Positions 11,816 through 25,600 are shown, counted from the stretch's first letter. The stretch is 64,000 nucleotides of DNA from Branchiostoma floridae (GCF_000003815.2 NC_049992.1:17873747-17937746), one strand, 5' to 3'. Made by a program: numbers and translations. The notes: generated from the letters alone by a model not told the origin.

Positions 11816-12177
11816 TTGAAAAGAGCCACGCCTCAATACCAAACCCAGTTATCGAAAAAAGTAGGGGTCCCGGACTCCCTCCTCGAGCGCAAGTGCTTGC
11901 TACCAATCGCAAATCGTGACCACAGCTTGTACAGAACACGAGGTTTCACAACCTGGCGTTCTGCTACAGTACCGCTGAAGGAAGTCGCCAGAGGGCTAAA
12001 AATCTTACATTTTTTTCAAACAGAACATTACCTTATCACATATCAAGTCTAATGCTAATTCATCCATAGCTCTTTTACTATGCTGCTAAACTACAAACAT
12101 ACAAACGCTGCAAAAAAAACATCACCTCGGTGAGAGTAAAAATGTATACAGTACAGACCATAAACCCCACACCGTCC

Positions 12178-12422
12178 TTTCATATCTCACTCCACTTGGG
12201 GCACCGGTGCGGCACTGCGGGGTTCAAAAGATTACTCAACGAATTTCAGAAGAACGAATTGTTTTACGTTTGTTGTCTTCTAAGTCATACTTTTACGTAT
12301 TACGCAATATCTAGTTTATAAAAAATCGGCGAAAATAACACAACAGTGTCGCAGTGGACGAACCCCACAGTGGACGAACCCCACAGTGCCACGCCGGCGC
12401 CGCAAGTGCAGTGAGATACCGC
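12178..12422. mobile_element. Second MITE of the 10479-10691 family
   Basis: TATCTCACTCCACTTGGGGC at the left pairs with GCGCCGCAAGTGCAGTGAGATACC at the right, and the interior matches the 10.5-kb copy (ATACTTTTACGTATTACGCAA). A short internal duplication (AGTGGACGAACCCCAC) is present. Confidence 0.6.
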
Positions 12423-12877
12423 CTACTTACTACTCTTCCCAGCATGGTGCACCCTTTTTCAAGCGGTCGCCGGTACGAAAGTAATTTGGGTGTGCCCTGT
12501 TGGCATATGACTCCAGGGCGATGAAAGAAAACTGCAACTGCATAAAATATTGATCCCCTCTCACTATAATAGCGCCCTAAAACAATGCCCCTCTTAACAC
12601 ATATCTAAGATTAGCCTAGAGGACGCGTGGTGAATTTCTTCTCGATAGGAGGAAAACCATTAAGTTTGTGAGATAGGAGTTTGGGGTTTTAGGGTAATAG
12701 TTGTAAAAACGAAAAGTAATGTTAGCGTAGTTTTGTATAGCAATTTACAACTTTTGAGCAAGAGTAGAATTGGTAATTTGTTTGTTTCGCTAACGTTTCC
12801 AAAGATCCATACATACACATATGCATAACGTTATACACAAACATACATACAGAAAGAAAAATATACAAATATTCAAT

Positions 12878-12879
<2 letters not shown>
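12423..12879. other. Nothing recognised
   Basis: No gene or repeat structure seen before the CA-rich tract. Confidence 0.4.
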
Positions 12880-12909
<30 letters not shown>

Positions 12910-13030
12910 AATACACACTATCCCATACACACACACATAGTATAGATACACACACACACACACACACACACATACATACATATAAAGTAAGACATTACAC
13001 AAGCACTCACACACACAAGCACACACACAC
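12880..13030. repeat. (CA)n microsatellite
   Basis: Three runs of ACACAC separated by short CATA-type interruptions. The Val/Cys-rich minus frame over it is an artefact. Confidence 0.9.
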
Positions 13031-15000
13031 GCATGACATTTGTGTACTTTCCCCTATCCACCTAATTCGTTGTACAACCCCGCCACGAGCATTACTGACA
13101 CGTCCCCTGTACCTCACTGATGGTGACAAAACAGACCCTTGCTGTGTCTACATGACACATTCATGTATCTTTAATGCGGAACTCTTGTTTGTTGTTAGAA
13201 AAAGCAACCGATTGTTAACAATCCTGGCTATACCATTCCAAACATATACATGTCATATGGTATTTTATTAAACTTTTCAAAACTGTACATATGGGAAACG
13301 TTTATCAACAATTATGTGAAGAAAACTAAGAAAACATTTTATTGCTAATAGGGAAAGCCTTCAGGACTACTAGTATGTACGGAGTGTATATGAGACCCCC
13401 CCTCCAAGAAATCAATGGTTTCGTCCGAGCAGGAAGTTGCAGGGCAAGTTCCGTGACACAGTGTCTGAAATTTAGCCAAATCACCAGCGGAAGATATGTC
13501 TTCGTCTTATCCATATAGAGGCCATACGTCTTAGTCTTGTAAGGTGTTGCACTAAGAAGGTAAGTGTTACGGTCTACAAAAAGAAACTAAACTACTGTTT
13601 GTGGTATATAATGGACACGTACGCCTTATTTACTAAGTATACACTGGCCATATGGGTGTGTCAGTAGAACGGTAGTCTTGCAGGCTGCCATAATCAGATA
13701 GAACTATCATACAAAACACAGGCAGTGACACACCATAATGTATTCTGGCCTTCAGTGCATAGCTATATAAAGCATTTGATAAGCACAAACAGCGAAGAAG
13801 CTATCATAGATAGAATACCAACCTTTGCATACAAATATGGTGCCAAGTTTTTGGTCCGTGCGTAAGCATATCCTTAATATAGTAGGTGAATCAGCTACTA
13901 AGAAGAGTGGTGTTATATTTCAGCGGTTTCACTATATCGCTTATAAACAGCTTGAGACCGTTTTTGCTTGTTCTAGTCCTTTTAATATACCACGTATTCA
14001 TTTTGATAAGACTAAGGCGACTTTGTGGATATCTTTGGGTGACCGAGGGAGAACTATTTGGCATGTAGTGTATTGATAACGTAAAATAAATGGGTAATGA
14101 ATCATTGGGGATGATTCGAGTTGACATTTATTTGTCTTTGAGGCATTGTTGAGGGGGACGATACTTATTCACTGTCATATGTAAAGAGATTATATACTTC
14201 TATAATCTATACTAAATTTAGTGTGGCGTGTAAGAAAAAATATCGTGTTTTCTGATATGACTGTAGTAAAAACTTAGCCTTGTTTAATCGAACAATAGCA
14301 CTGACAAGGGACATGAAATTTTTGATCTGATGTCTAAGTGATGAAAATTTCGTAGAATGGTTTTCCAGCGTGTTTTCTTCATTTTTGTTGAAATGGAACA
14401 CAATATAAGTAGAACATGATTTCGGCTTTACATTGTTGGATCACTTTGGCCAAAATCTTTAAAAAGGGACAAAAATTAGAAACCTAACCAATCCTATTTT
14501 GTCAGGGACTTGATCGGAAACATAATCATTTTTTCTAGGCCTAAATTTGTCGTAATTTGAGACGGACTTTTATACTTGCATCCTTCTTACTCTTCACTAA
14601 GGTGGACTTGGAAGATATTCTCAAACAATGTAGTTGCGTGGGTGATAATTCCCCACAGATATGACAGAATGCAGTCAAACTTTTCAGTTCATTTTCTCAG
14701 GCGCATGTTAGTAAAATGAAATAAATGTAGCACAAAAATCATCTATTTACACAGTAAAATAGGGAGGCGGTAACAATGCAATATGAGTTCATGACGATTT
14801 GGTAAATGTAGTTTCATACATTTTTAGGCCGTAGGGGCAGTGGGTTGTTAACCACTGTGTCTATGACTCGGTATTAGAAGGCGGCGCCTATCCCTCCCCT
14901 TCCACTGCCTTTAACCTCCCCAACCGAAGTCCAGTACCCATTTTACACCTAGATAAATAGCCTGGATACCATACCCCAACCTCAGATATCTTTCGTGTTG
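13031..15000. other. Nothing recognised
   Basis: Two kilobases of AT-rich DNA. Short open frames on both strands near 13.8-14.1 kb overlap one another and show no family features or splice context, so none is called. Confidence 0.4.
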
Positions 15001-15323
15001 GGTCTGGCAGGATGGCTGTAGAAAGGTTTTCGAAGTCCCTTGATCAGAGGGAGGAGAACCTAGGATTGATGACCACTCACACCACAGGTAGCCAGCTACA
15101 ACACATCACAGTTGGTCAACAGGCTATCACTGTAGCGAATCAGGTACTTAGTGGTCACTGTTATGGATTCAAAAAATACAGTTGGGGGTCTTTAACCAAT
15201 CATGGTGGGGTGTAATTACCTCCTGCTGATCCTGCTACTGTTCTATTGTTGGAGTTTTTTTGCCCACTAGAAGGGGCAAAATTGAGACTGATATATATAG
15301 TTCCTATGTCATCCTGCCAGACC
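15001..15323. mobile_element. MITE with GGTCTGGCAGGATG ends
   Basis: Perfect 14-base inverted termini (15001-15014 and 15310-15323) enclose 323 non-coding bases. No target-site duplication could be fixed. Confidence 0.6.
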
Positions 15324-16498
15324 CCTGCACGATAGATACTTCAGATCGGGCTGGGGTTTGGTAACCAGGCTACTAGATAAAGTGAGGAGAAAAGTCATAT
15401 CAAGTGCATTTCCAAGGAACACAACATCTAGACATGAATGCAATGGATCTATCACTGAAGAAATCTGTATCGACACGATAAAAGTACAGCGACTTTCGTA
15501 AGGTCCATAACAACTACTTACAGTACAACTAAACAGACATATATGGATTTCTACAGGTATGAATAAGTCAACATGTTGGGTCTATCATCTCATTTACACT
15601 ATTGGTTCTACGGTATAAGCATTCGTGACCTCTCGATATATCGTGTCTCTAGCCAAACCACTGAGCCATTCGACGCCACTGATATACACCCCTCCCTTTT
15701 TACTGAGAACGTTTTTGGATCAACCCTTCACTTTGCATTCTGGTCACGTTTCACAAAAGAATTGTAGCAGAACGTACGACTTGTTCTGTGTGCCCTTATG
15801 AATTATGCATACTCACCGCTAATCATGGTTACATTGTACCTCGGTTAACTGCCCAATACTCACTCATTTGTGCAACTGTTAAGCACAAGTGGGTATTGAG
15901 GCAGACAGGCTTGTATAATAGTATTGATTCTTTAGAAGATTATGACGTTGAAATACAGTAGCTTTTGTTTTTTGTTCACATTTCTTACCTGGCACGCAAT
16001 ACGCACTCAAGATTCAATACTAGTATCCAACACAACAGGTCTACTTGAAATATACTATAATAGGGTTTGCAAAATTAAAGATATTTCCTCCCAATTCTAG
16101 ATAAATGTAATGATATATTGTCGTACGGAAATTGAAGTGGGCATAAGGTTTTGCATTATCTTTTTTATCCTTTTTGATACGCCAATGATCCCTTCTGCAC
16201 TACCCAAAAATTTGAACCAGGGGGCGCTGCAACAACAGAAGCAGAAACAGGAAACATCACAACTATTAAGATCGACTTGTTCCTGTCTTCATAGTTTTAA
16301 ATATAATGTTTAGATGCCAGCTACTGTCACTTTCTTTGAGACGCAAGTTTAACGTCTTGACAATGTTAAAACAATGATTCTATCGTTGTAAAAATTTGTG
16401 AGTCGAAAGTTCCAATGTTTGTGTTGGAGTTTGTCCTCGTTTCATTAAGATGTTGCCTGTTGCTGAAGTTGGTGTAAGTGATATTTTGTGTCTTCAGA
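15324..16498. other. 5' flank of the ankyrin-ROC-death gene
   Basis: No protein kinase or other coding domain is seen upstream of the first ankyrin exon. A 5' non-coding exon must lie here or further left, because the first coding exon is preceded by a good splice acceptor (TTTTGTGTCTTCAG, ending 16497). The promoter is not identified. Confidence 0.4.
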
Positions 16499-16600
16499 AT
16501 GGAGAAGAACTTCTTCAAGGCGTCTCGAGAAGGCGATGTGTCCGGTCTTAGATCCTTCAAGAAGGGCGGAGGAGACATTAACATTAAGGAAAAGGGTTCG
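16499..16600 (+). CDS. Exon 1 (coding): start and ankyrin cap
   Basis: 34 codons, beginning MEKNFFKASREGDVSGL and ending DINIKEKGS at a GTAAGG donor (phase 0). NFFKASREGDVSGL is a typical N-terminal ankyrin helix pair. An acceptor-like AG directly precedes A-ATG, so this is probably the second transcribed exon. Confidence 0.8.
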
Positions 16601-19600
16601 GTAAGGAAAAAAAAACTAAAAGATATCACTTCTCGGTAAATGGTAAATTAGTTCTGTAAATGTTCAAATACAATTCGATCTCTACAACTGGAAAGACATT
16701 GGAAATTTACTTCCGGACGTTTCGAGTGACATCCATCACTCTTCTTCAGTTTAACTTTTATCCAGTTGTAAAGATTAAATTACATTTGAATACTGTTTAC
16801 CTCGGTGTTCAACCTTCATAAACGTAGTTCTGAAAATGGTAATGTTACTAAGTAATAACTAAGTGTATGTTTCTATGCATGTACAGTAACGCCAATACAA
16901 AAAAAAGGCACGTCAGCGTTCTCAATGTGGTAGAAAGATGTGTTTACATTTGATTTGTTTACAGAAAAATCAGTTGCATACGTTGCTGGCACATTTTTGT
17001 TTTGTGTTACTTTTGTTGTCAGTAACTTTTGTTTTCTTGTGTGTGAAAGATGAGAAGTGCTTTACACTACGCAGCGTCCCGCGGTAAACTACCGGCTCTA
17101 GAGTGGCTGGTGGCGAAGAGAGCCGATGTCAACGCCAAAGACGCGGTACTTTTGTTCCCTCGAATTTTTATCCCCCTTTTGCTGTTTTATTATTACTTGT
17201 TTGTTACCTTAAGCAAGAAGTTAAATGTTTTTTGCCAGCTTATACCTGTCAGTGTGTGTGTGTGTGTGTGTCTGTATGTGTGTGTCTGTGTGTGTGTGCT
17301 TGTGTGTGTGTATGTGTGTGAGTGTGTGTGCGTGCGAGCGAGCGTATCTGTGTATGTGTGTCCGTCAACACAATTAGAACTCGAGAATACCTGGATAGAT
17401 TGTCTTTGTACTTGATGTGTGTAGATCTTGATGAGACCTATACAAATGGCTAGCTTGGGTGATCTAGCGACTTGTTATGGAATTGCAATGTAAAAAATAA
17501 ATAAAAGGAAAAGGAAAAGATAATTATAATTGAGTTTTACATAAGGCCACAGCAAGTAAATTCTTTGGATGGCATCCTATGCAGAGTGCGAAAATAATGA
17601 GATAGCGCGAAAAAAAACAAGATGGATAAAAAAACAAGATGACTAAATTTTCAAACTAGACACCATAAACATCATCGTAACAAGATTTGGAGTGACAAAA
17701 CACAACATCACAAACTAGAGTTCGGGGACCTCATACCTCCATGAAATATTTATTGCTTTTTTGTGGATGGTATGTATGTTTATAGTCGGTTGTATTTGAG
17801 AGTAATGGTTATAAATGTTATGGGAAAGTAGTGGTGTATTTATTTAATGACACAGAGGATGTCCATCTGATTAGTAATTATTAAAATGTGACACTTAATT
17901 GTGTAATGTGTGTTTAAGAGGTCGACGGCATATGGTAGCATGGTGTTCCTTAAGCTTGATGTTTGGCATTTAAACTGTCTAAGGTTGTCAGCATTATTGA
18001 GGTTCGACTATGTGCCTCAGAGCGGTGTGGTGGGAGGAAGTTGGGAAACTCAGAAAGAAGAAGAGATGTGGCCAACTTTAGTCAGATGGTGATTTGATTT
18101 TCCACCAATATGTAATAACATCAGCTGTTCACACGTTACAAAAACGAGATGCACACTTTCCTCTGACATCCCTACACCAACTGTAAGATGAATACTTGGC
18201 GCCAACCCCGTCTGCTAAAAAACAAGTACCATTGGCTACGAAGGAGACAACTAACAACTGTCCCTTATCGTAACGAAATCAGAACATCTGTATCGCCTAT
18301 AAAACTTCTGACACCCAACCCATCTAAGATGAGAGGACCTAATGGCATTTTAATCACCATGTCACTCAAATCAGCAGTACAGTATGTGAGACATCCATAC
18401 CTGTTAAGCATTACCGTTAAATGTACCTCAACTTCTTACATTATACTTACGCTTCACATCTCCATGATATCCTAAGCAGACATAAATAAAATTAATTATC
18501 ATATTTAAAAAAAACTCGGTTTTCCCCAAACAGCTGTCATACAAATCACCTCACTACCTGCTTGGAGCTAAGCCCATTAACAAACACTTAAAGCACGATG
18601 CCTGTTCCAATATATCGCAGATATAGGGGTGATTTCTGATATTATTACATTGATTATAACGACAGATACGGCGCCCAATATCTCATCGATTCGAGCTTTC
18701 ATCACACCCCACCAACACAACAAGTATGAAACCAATCCATCCAGCCGTTCTTGAGTAATCTTGTACACAGACAGAGACACATAACAGAAAATATAACCTC
18801 CATTCCATGACATTTCATGGAGGTAATAACAAGGCATTCATCCCTGTATTAAAGAAGTGATCTACAACTACAGTCATGGCTACCTCCCTAGTGTCACTTC
18901 TACAAGTATGATTATTAGGCCACAACACAACATATTTGCCTAGCGCCTATTTTGGTCTATCTGACCATCCCCGAAGAGGAAAAAAGTTCTTGTTTTTTTT
19001 TTTTCTTTCTGAAATCAGGCAAAAATTAATGAGCGCGCTGATGTCATCCATAAAATTTACTTGCCGTGGCCTAAAGTTATATGCCAGAATCCGCAGTCCT
19101 TTTAGATGTTAACTGCATTGCTCTGATATTGATTACTTCTATCCTGATCTCAACAGCTCAGAAGGACTCCCCTGCACGAGGCAGCTGCCAAGGGTCGCGT
19201 CAAGATCTCCCAGATTCTCATCACCAAGGGTGCGGAGGTCAATGTCAAGGACTTTGCGGTACGCTCAAGGTTATGTTCTAGCTGGATCAATAGCATCGAT
19301 GACAAAAAAAAGAGGCAAAATGGATTGGTATTATAGTTTATTCCATAGTAGGTTCTTTAGTACGGAATGCGACCTTGTCTCAAATTAGTCTAAATCATTC
19401 TGTAAATGTAGCATCCCATTCCACTCACAGGCTCACGCACATTCCGAACACAGGCTCATGAGACTAAAAGTAGTCGCACATTTCGCACACAGGCTCATGA
19501 GACTGAATGTAGTCGCACATTCCGCACACAGGCTCATGAGACTGAATGTAGTCGCACATTCCGCACACAGGCTCATGAGACTGAATGTAGTCGCACATTC

Positions 19601-22600
19601 AGCACACAGGCTCATGAGACTGAATGTAGTCACACATTCCGAACAAAGGCTCATGAGACTGAATGTAGTCGCACATTCCGCACACAGGCTCATGAGACTG
19701 AATGTAGTCGCACATTCCGCACACAGGCTCATGAGACTGAATGCAGTCGCACATTCAGCACACAGGCTCATGAGACTGAATGTAGTCACACATTCCGAAC
19801 AAAGGCTCATGAGACTGGATGTAGTCGCACATTCTACTGACAGGCTCACGAGACTCAATGTAGTCTCACATTCCGCACACAGGCTCATGAGACTGAATGT
19901 AGTCGCACATTCCGCACACAGGCACATGAGACTGAATGTAGTCGCACATTCCGAACACAGGCTCATGAGACTGAATGTAGTCACACATTCCGAACACAGA
20001 CTCATGAGACTGAATGTAGTCGCACATTCCGCACACAGGCTCATGAGACTGAATGTAGTCGCACATTCCACACACAGGCTCATGAGACTGAATGTAGTCG
20101 CACATTCCGCACACAGGCTCATGAGACGCCCCTCCACAGCGCCGCTGGACAGGGCAGGAACGGAGTAGTAGAGCTGCTGCTTGCAAAAGGCGGTGCGGTC
20201 AACGCAACCGACGAGGTTAGAACCCACTCTAAAAGTTCCAGAATAGAACAGAAAATACCACAAAATGGAAACATGTTGTTTCTACTCTATGTCTTTCTCT
20301 TCTTCTGTTTAGGTCAATGACCTTGACGAGATGGCTGTAAGCCTGTAACCATGGTTACTGGTAAACTAATTACAGACACTCTGTTGTTCGTTTTAATTAT
20401 GTAGCAAGTGATAGGGCAGAGCTACCGAATACTTGTGGATGAATGTGTGTGCGTACGCGTGTGTATAAACAGAACAATGGTTTGTTAGGCTAGGCCATGT
20501 GGCAATGGGCACAAATGTTACCTTTCTAGTGTATTTGTGTATCTATCGTCAGTTTTAGTGGCTTAGGCATTTACGGAGCAGTGTATCTGGTTGAAGAATA
20601 TGCTATTGTCATTTTGAAAGGAACATCAAACACCGTTACATCGCAGCGCGCTGGGTGGTCACGTGAGGGCAGCACAGATACTCCTGTCCAATGGGAGCAA
20701 TATCAACATCAAAGACAAGGTACGGGCATAACGTAGTTTATTTTTGCAAAGTCGTGCCCCAGGGCTAATTGCATATACAATCTCAAGAACTAAGAGAAGT
20801 AAATACAGAGTGGTACATAGAAATAGTGTCTAATCAACTACATGATGACTATGAATACTATTGTCGGGTTTGACTTCTTCTTTGAAGGCAGTGGTTAATG
20901 AACTGTACCACGTTCTGTATGATGGTGGGATTTGCACTTTTAGTAGAAATATAGTCTTTTGGTGATCACTTAGATGGTAAAAGCTTGGTGAAATAGTGAT
21001 AACTGTTTAAAATAGTGTGTTTCTTTCGGTTTCATAGTGGGTACACTGACTGATAAAATGTGTTTCATTTTCCACGGCATTCATTGGGCAATATGTACAA
21101 AATCTCTCGTGGGCAGGGAGCTGTTTCTATTTCTAACGGATGTGAGCTTATTCTTACAGCGAGAAGTTTGTAACGCTGTTAGAATATGTTTCTATGAAAA
21201 TCTGAAGTTGCTTGCTGTCACTGTTTGAAACATGGATCAAAATCCAGAGTGCGGAGGTTCCATCGCTTTGGGAACCTCCGATGATTTCATGCATTTGTAA
21301 ATTCGGATGGCGACTTAAAAGCCGCTGCGCCATGACGGGGGGGGGGCATTTATAAGACTCAGGCGTCAAGCACGTAAAAGACCCCATGGACTTACCACGA
21401 ATAAAAATGGTGACACGGTGTGCTTGTCTGAAAATTCGAGCCATAGCGACGCCGCGCGGTGACTAGCTTGACCTTGCCTTTATCCACAATAACATTTTTT
21501 CCTCGCCGCCATCTTTTATCTCAGGCAGAGAATGCTCCCCTCCACTGCGCAGCCGCAGGGGACCACATCGAGGCTGTGAAACTGTTGCTGAGTCAGGGCG
21601 CGGACGTCTTCGCGAGGAACAAGGTTAGAAAATATTTAGAGGCTAGGACATAAGATTTTTCTTTAACACTTTTTTTCTCACCTACTGACATTTCGATGTC
21701 TGTCAGACATCTTCCTCAGAGCTTCTAACTGGAGTTCTGCTTCTCGACGCTATATGTGGCAGAACTCCAATGAGAAGCTCTTAGGAAGATGTCTGACAGA
21801 CGTCGAAACGTCATCAGGTGAGAAAAACTAATTGAGTAAAAGAAAACTCCTTTAATCTACCAGCGTGATGAAATTATTTTCGGATTTAGAGGCTTGTGAA
21901 GAAAAGTCCGTCTAACCTTCTATCCCTAGGCTACACACAGATCATATTCGGTCTGAAGATGACAGGTTGCGCCCTCTAATTCTGGAACGGTTTTTGGTAA
22001 TGTGGCAGAAGACGAAGAAACACAAAAAGGCTAGTCAACAAAGTTATGCATTTGATATCCCCTATGCAGAGTACGAGGTATCTAGATCTCCCTGTAGCTC
22101 AACTGGTAGCAGCCTCACGGTTGAGCTCATGGTTCCAATACGTTGGTATCTGGGAGACTCCGGTTCAATCCTTTCAAATGACATCTCGGCTGGGGCTGCG
22201 TCCGTGTTTCGGAAGGGACGTAAAAGGCGGTCACGAGGAGGTGCCTCGAACACGTTGAAGAGAAGGGCCTCCCCGTGAAAATACATATCCTGCTACTAAG
22301 ACTGCATGGAAACTTACAGAAGACAGAAAAAGAGTGTGGAAATATAAATATTTTCAGTGCACTGTGTGTATCCTTTAACTTGCTTCTAACAATCAAGAGC
22401 AAAAGTTCTTTTAGATATCAATTTTCCTTTTCTACAGGAGAACCTGTCCCCTTTGGACGTTGCCGGATCGCAGTCAGTTAGAAAGCTGATAAGGGTACTG
22501 TACTACTTTTAATTTAACGCCTTTCCATTGCGTATACGTTCTTATCAAGTACAACGCAACGATACGTTCTGATGCAACTTTGACTGACATTAAAACCGAT

Positions 22601-25600
22601 CTTCTGACGGGATGATTTATGGGCGTCTTTGTCACACAAAATACTGAATTTTCTGAAGTAGATTTCTATCTATAATGACCAACCTAGCGTTGTTATAGAT
22701 ACTGTCAATTTTTCCCACAGGCGAGGCAAAAGCAGATTGACAGGCAGATTATGCAACATGACCTTCTGTCTAAAGATGGCGGAGTCAAGGTCAACAAGAT
22801 CAAGCTGCTTGTCTGTGGAGACGAGGCGACCGGAAAGTCGACGCTGATTGGTTCACTCTGTCGGGTAAGATTACGTCACCTTTCCCTTATTTGGAAGCTG
22901 GAGCAAATCTGAAAGTCAACTCTGATTGGCTCACTCTGTCGTGTAAGATTACGTCACCTCTCCCTTATTTTGAAGTTAATCTGAAAGTCCCCTCTGATTG
23001 GTTCACTCTGTCGGGTAAGATTACGTTACCTGTCCCTTATTTGGAAGTTGGAGCAAATCTGAAAGTCATCTCTGATTGGCTCACTCTGTCGTGTAAGATT
23101 ACGTCACCTCTCCCTTATTTTGAAGTTAATCTGAAAGTCCACTCTGATTGGTTCACTATGCCGGGTAAGATTACGTCACCTCTCCCTTATGTGGAAGATA
23201 ATCTGAAAGTGTACTCTGATTGGTTCACTTTATTCGGCAAGAGTACGTCACTAATTCCTAATAGGCAACTTGGAGCAAAATTTTAATTCAGATTAATTAA
23301 GTAAGTAAGTAAGTAATCAATTTATTTTTATACAAAAAAAACATCAACGTACTCATGTTGATTTGTTTTTGATTACATACTTTCCAAATTGTTACATTTA
23401 TTGAAGACATTTGGGGGAACTTTAAATTTGCTCCAAATATATCGATGACTCTCTTGGTTTTTCGTAGAAAACGTCAAAAGTCCCAACTCATATCTCTTTG
23501 ATACATATCTATGTCGCATTTTCAAATCGTTGAAGCATATTGTACTTATGTTATAATAAGTCACTTGACGAAATTGTTTATACTAGGATATAGGAAAATT
23601 CTTGTACATATCCAGGTTAAACTTACTTGCTTACGTTTCGGTGTCTATCATACACCTTCCTCAGAGCTTCTGACTGGAGTTCTGCTTCTCGCCGCTATAT
23701 GTATAAGCAAACTCCAGTCAGAAGCTCTGAGGAAGGTGTCTGATAGGCACCGAAACGTAAGCAAGTACAAGAAAGTTTAACCTGGTTGTGTACAAGAATT
23801 CTCCTATATTCTACCAACCTGATGAAACTATTTTCGGAAATTGTTTATGTTTTCGGGAAGAAAGTTCAGGTAACTTTACTCCTAATATATCGATGACTCT
23901 CTGTTTAGTTCATAAGTCTCAAAACGTAACTCTTCGATTCATATCTGTATCACATTTTCAGAACGTTGAAGTATCAAATTTTTATTTTAACGCGTATTAT
24001 TCTGTATACAGACTGGAATAAAAGCCGTGTTTACGAGGGAGAAACACAAACAGACAGACACAGAAGTCCGGAGCCCAACGGCTGGGGTTGACGTGGGAAA
24101 CATGACCGTGCCGAATGCGGGAGAGTTCGCCATCTTTGATTTCGCGGGACAGGCTGAGTACTACGTCACCCACGCCATGCTGATGCACGCAAAACTTGGG
24201 GTCTACGTCACAGTCTACAACATAACTGATGACGCAGAAACTCAGACACAACAGGTATTGGATTATATTTGTTTGCTATGGGTGAAAATTGAATGAAGTT
24301 TGTCATAGGTTGATGGTGTACATGTATCAGGACTAGCACTGTGCATGGTTTATTTATTTATTTATTAGGATTCTCCATATACGATGACAATGGAGGGCAT
24401 GGCGAAACAGGTGTCAAAGGTCACCTCTTCAAAGCCGCCATACACACATGATCGCACATGTTTTACACACGGCGGGGTTATACCGCCCCTTACGGGATGA
24501 CATACCCTTTCGCTGGCTAATTACAAGACGGGGATGCGCCAGGTCTCCCGTCCGGGTGATTTGAAATGAATCACCAACTCCAGACAGAAGGGTTTGCTCC
24601 ATCTCACACCGCACCATCGCACGTGTGGGGGTTTCACAATTGTGTGGCCCAAGTGCTAAAGAGGCGGAGACAGGATACACTTAAAATTTAACAAAGTCAA
24701 TAGGTACTAAACCATTAGGAAAAAGAACAATTATTAGACAGAGACTTCAAACCATATGCAAAAATAAAGATTATTAAAAATTATCAAACCAAGGTTCACA
24801 AAACAAAAATATGAGTCATGTAGAATAAAAAACAGCGCTGCTACATTTGCAATATATAGAGACAGTGGGCGTTATAAACTTCCTAGCACTTTCGACCAAT
24901 TTGCTCATCCGCAAGATCACGTGTCTGTAACTCTCGTGAGTTTACATTCTGAAAATTTAGTGATGTGATTAGCCATCAGTATTGATCCTGAAGAAGGCGA
25001 CAGTGGTCGTTGAAAATTGGGTCCGTGTATGCTTTTGTGTTGGAAGAAAGCTTAGCATTGTACTATGATTACAAAAGACACAGATGGGCTTCCATGATAA
25101 TCTATGGTATATATGGCCACAGCAAGTAAATTTTATGGATGACATCCTCTGCGGACTGCAAAAATAGTGCGATAGGACGAAAAAAAAACAAGATGGGTGA
25201 AAAAAACAAGATGGCTACATTTTCAAAAATAGGCACCATAAAGTTGTGATGACTGTTGTAAAAAGAATTAAAGGGACAAAACATGGTATCAGAGCTAATA
25301 AGGCATTCATTCCTGTATTCAAGACATGTACTGGTGTGGTAAAAGTGACACTAGAGTGGTAGACTGGCATCACCAACAAAGTTGGTAATCACACTAATAG
25401 CCTCGATATTGGTGTCACTTTTACAACTAAGTTTCATTTCTACAACTACAGTCCTGGGTACCTCGCAAGTGTCACTTCTACAAGTACAATCATTAGGCTA
25501 TACTACAACCCAATATATCTGCTCATTTTGGTACTTTATGGTCATGTTGACCATCCCTGCAGAAGAAAAAATCTTGTTTTTTTTCTGAAATCAGGCGAAA

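Noticed and set aside
12722-12973. Cys/Val-rich minus-strand frame
   Set aside because: (CA)n microsatellite translation.
13825-14127. Overlapping 60-83-codon frames on both strands
   Set aside because: They overlap each other, have no family features and no splice context.
15324-16498. Search for a protein kinase domain upstream of the ankyrin repeats
   Set aside because: No VAIK, HRD or DFG-like exon was recognised on the plus strand in the upstream 16 kb, so the gene is called kinase-less within this window.
19454-20116. CRISPR-like regular array
   Set aside because: Units are contiguous 39-base repeats with no unique spacers, and the DNA is eukaryotic.
19433-20263. 276-codon minus-strand frame of MSLCAECATTFSL repeats, and the 236-codon plus-strand MRLNVVAHSAHRL frame
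   Set aside because: Both are by-products of a 39-base repeat, whose length divisible by three keeps several frames open. Neither has splice or start context, and the real exon uses a third frame.
22082-22175. tRNA gene
   Set aside because: A- and B-box-like motifs are present, but the arms do not pair as a cloverleaf and the sequence continues into a SINE-like body.
22891-23286. 131-codon plus frame after the P-loop exon
   Set aside because: Follows from 72/78-base repeat units divisible by three; it is not the frame continuing from exon 9.
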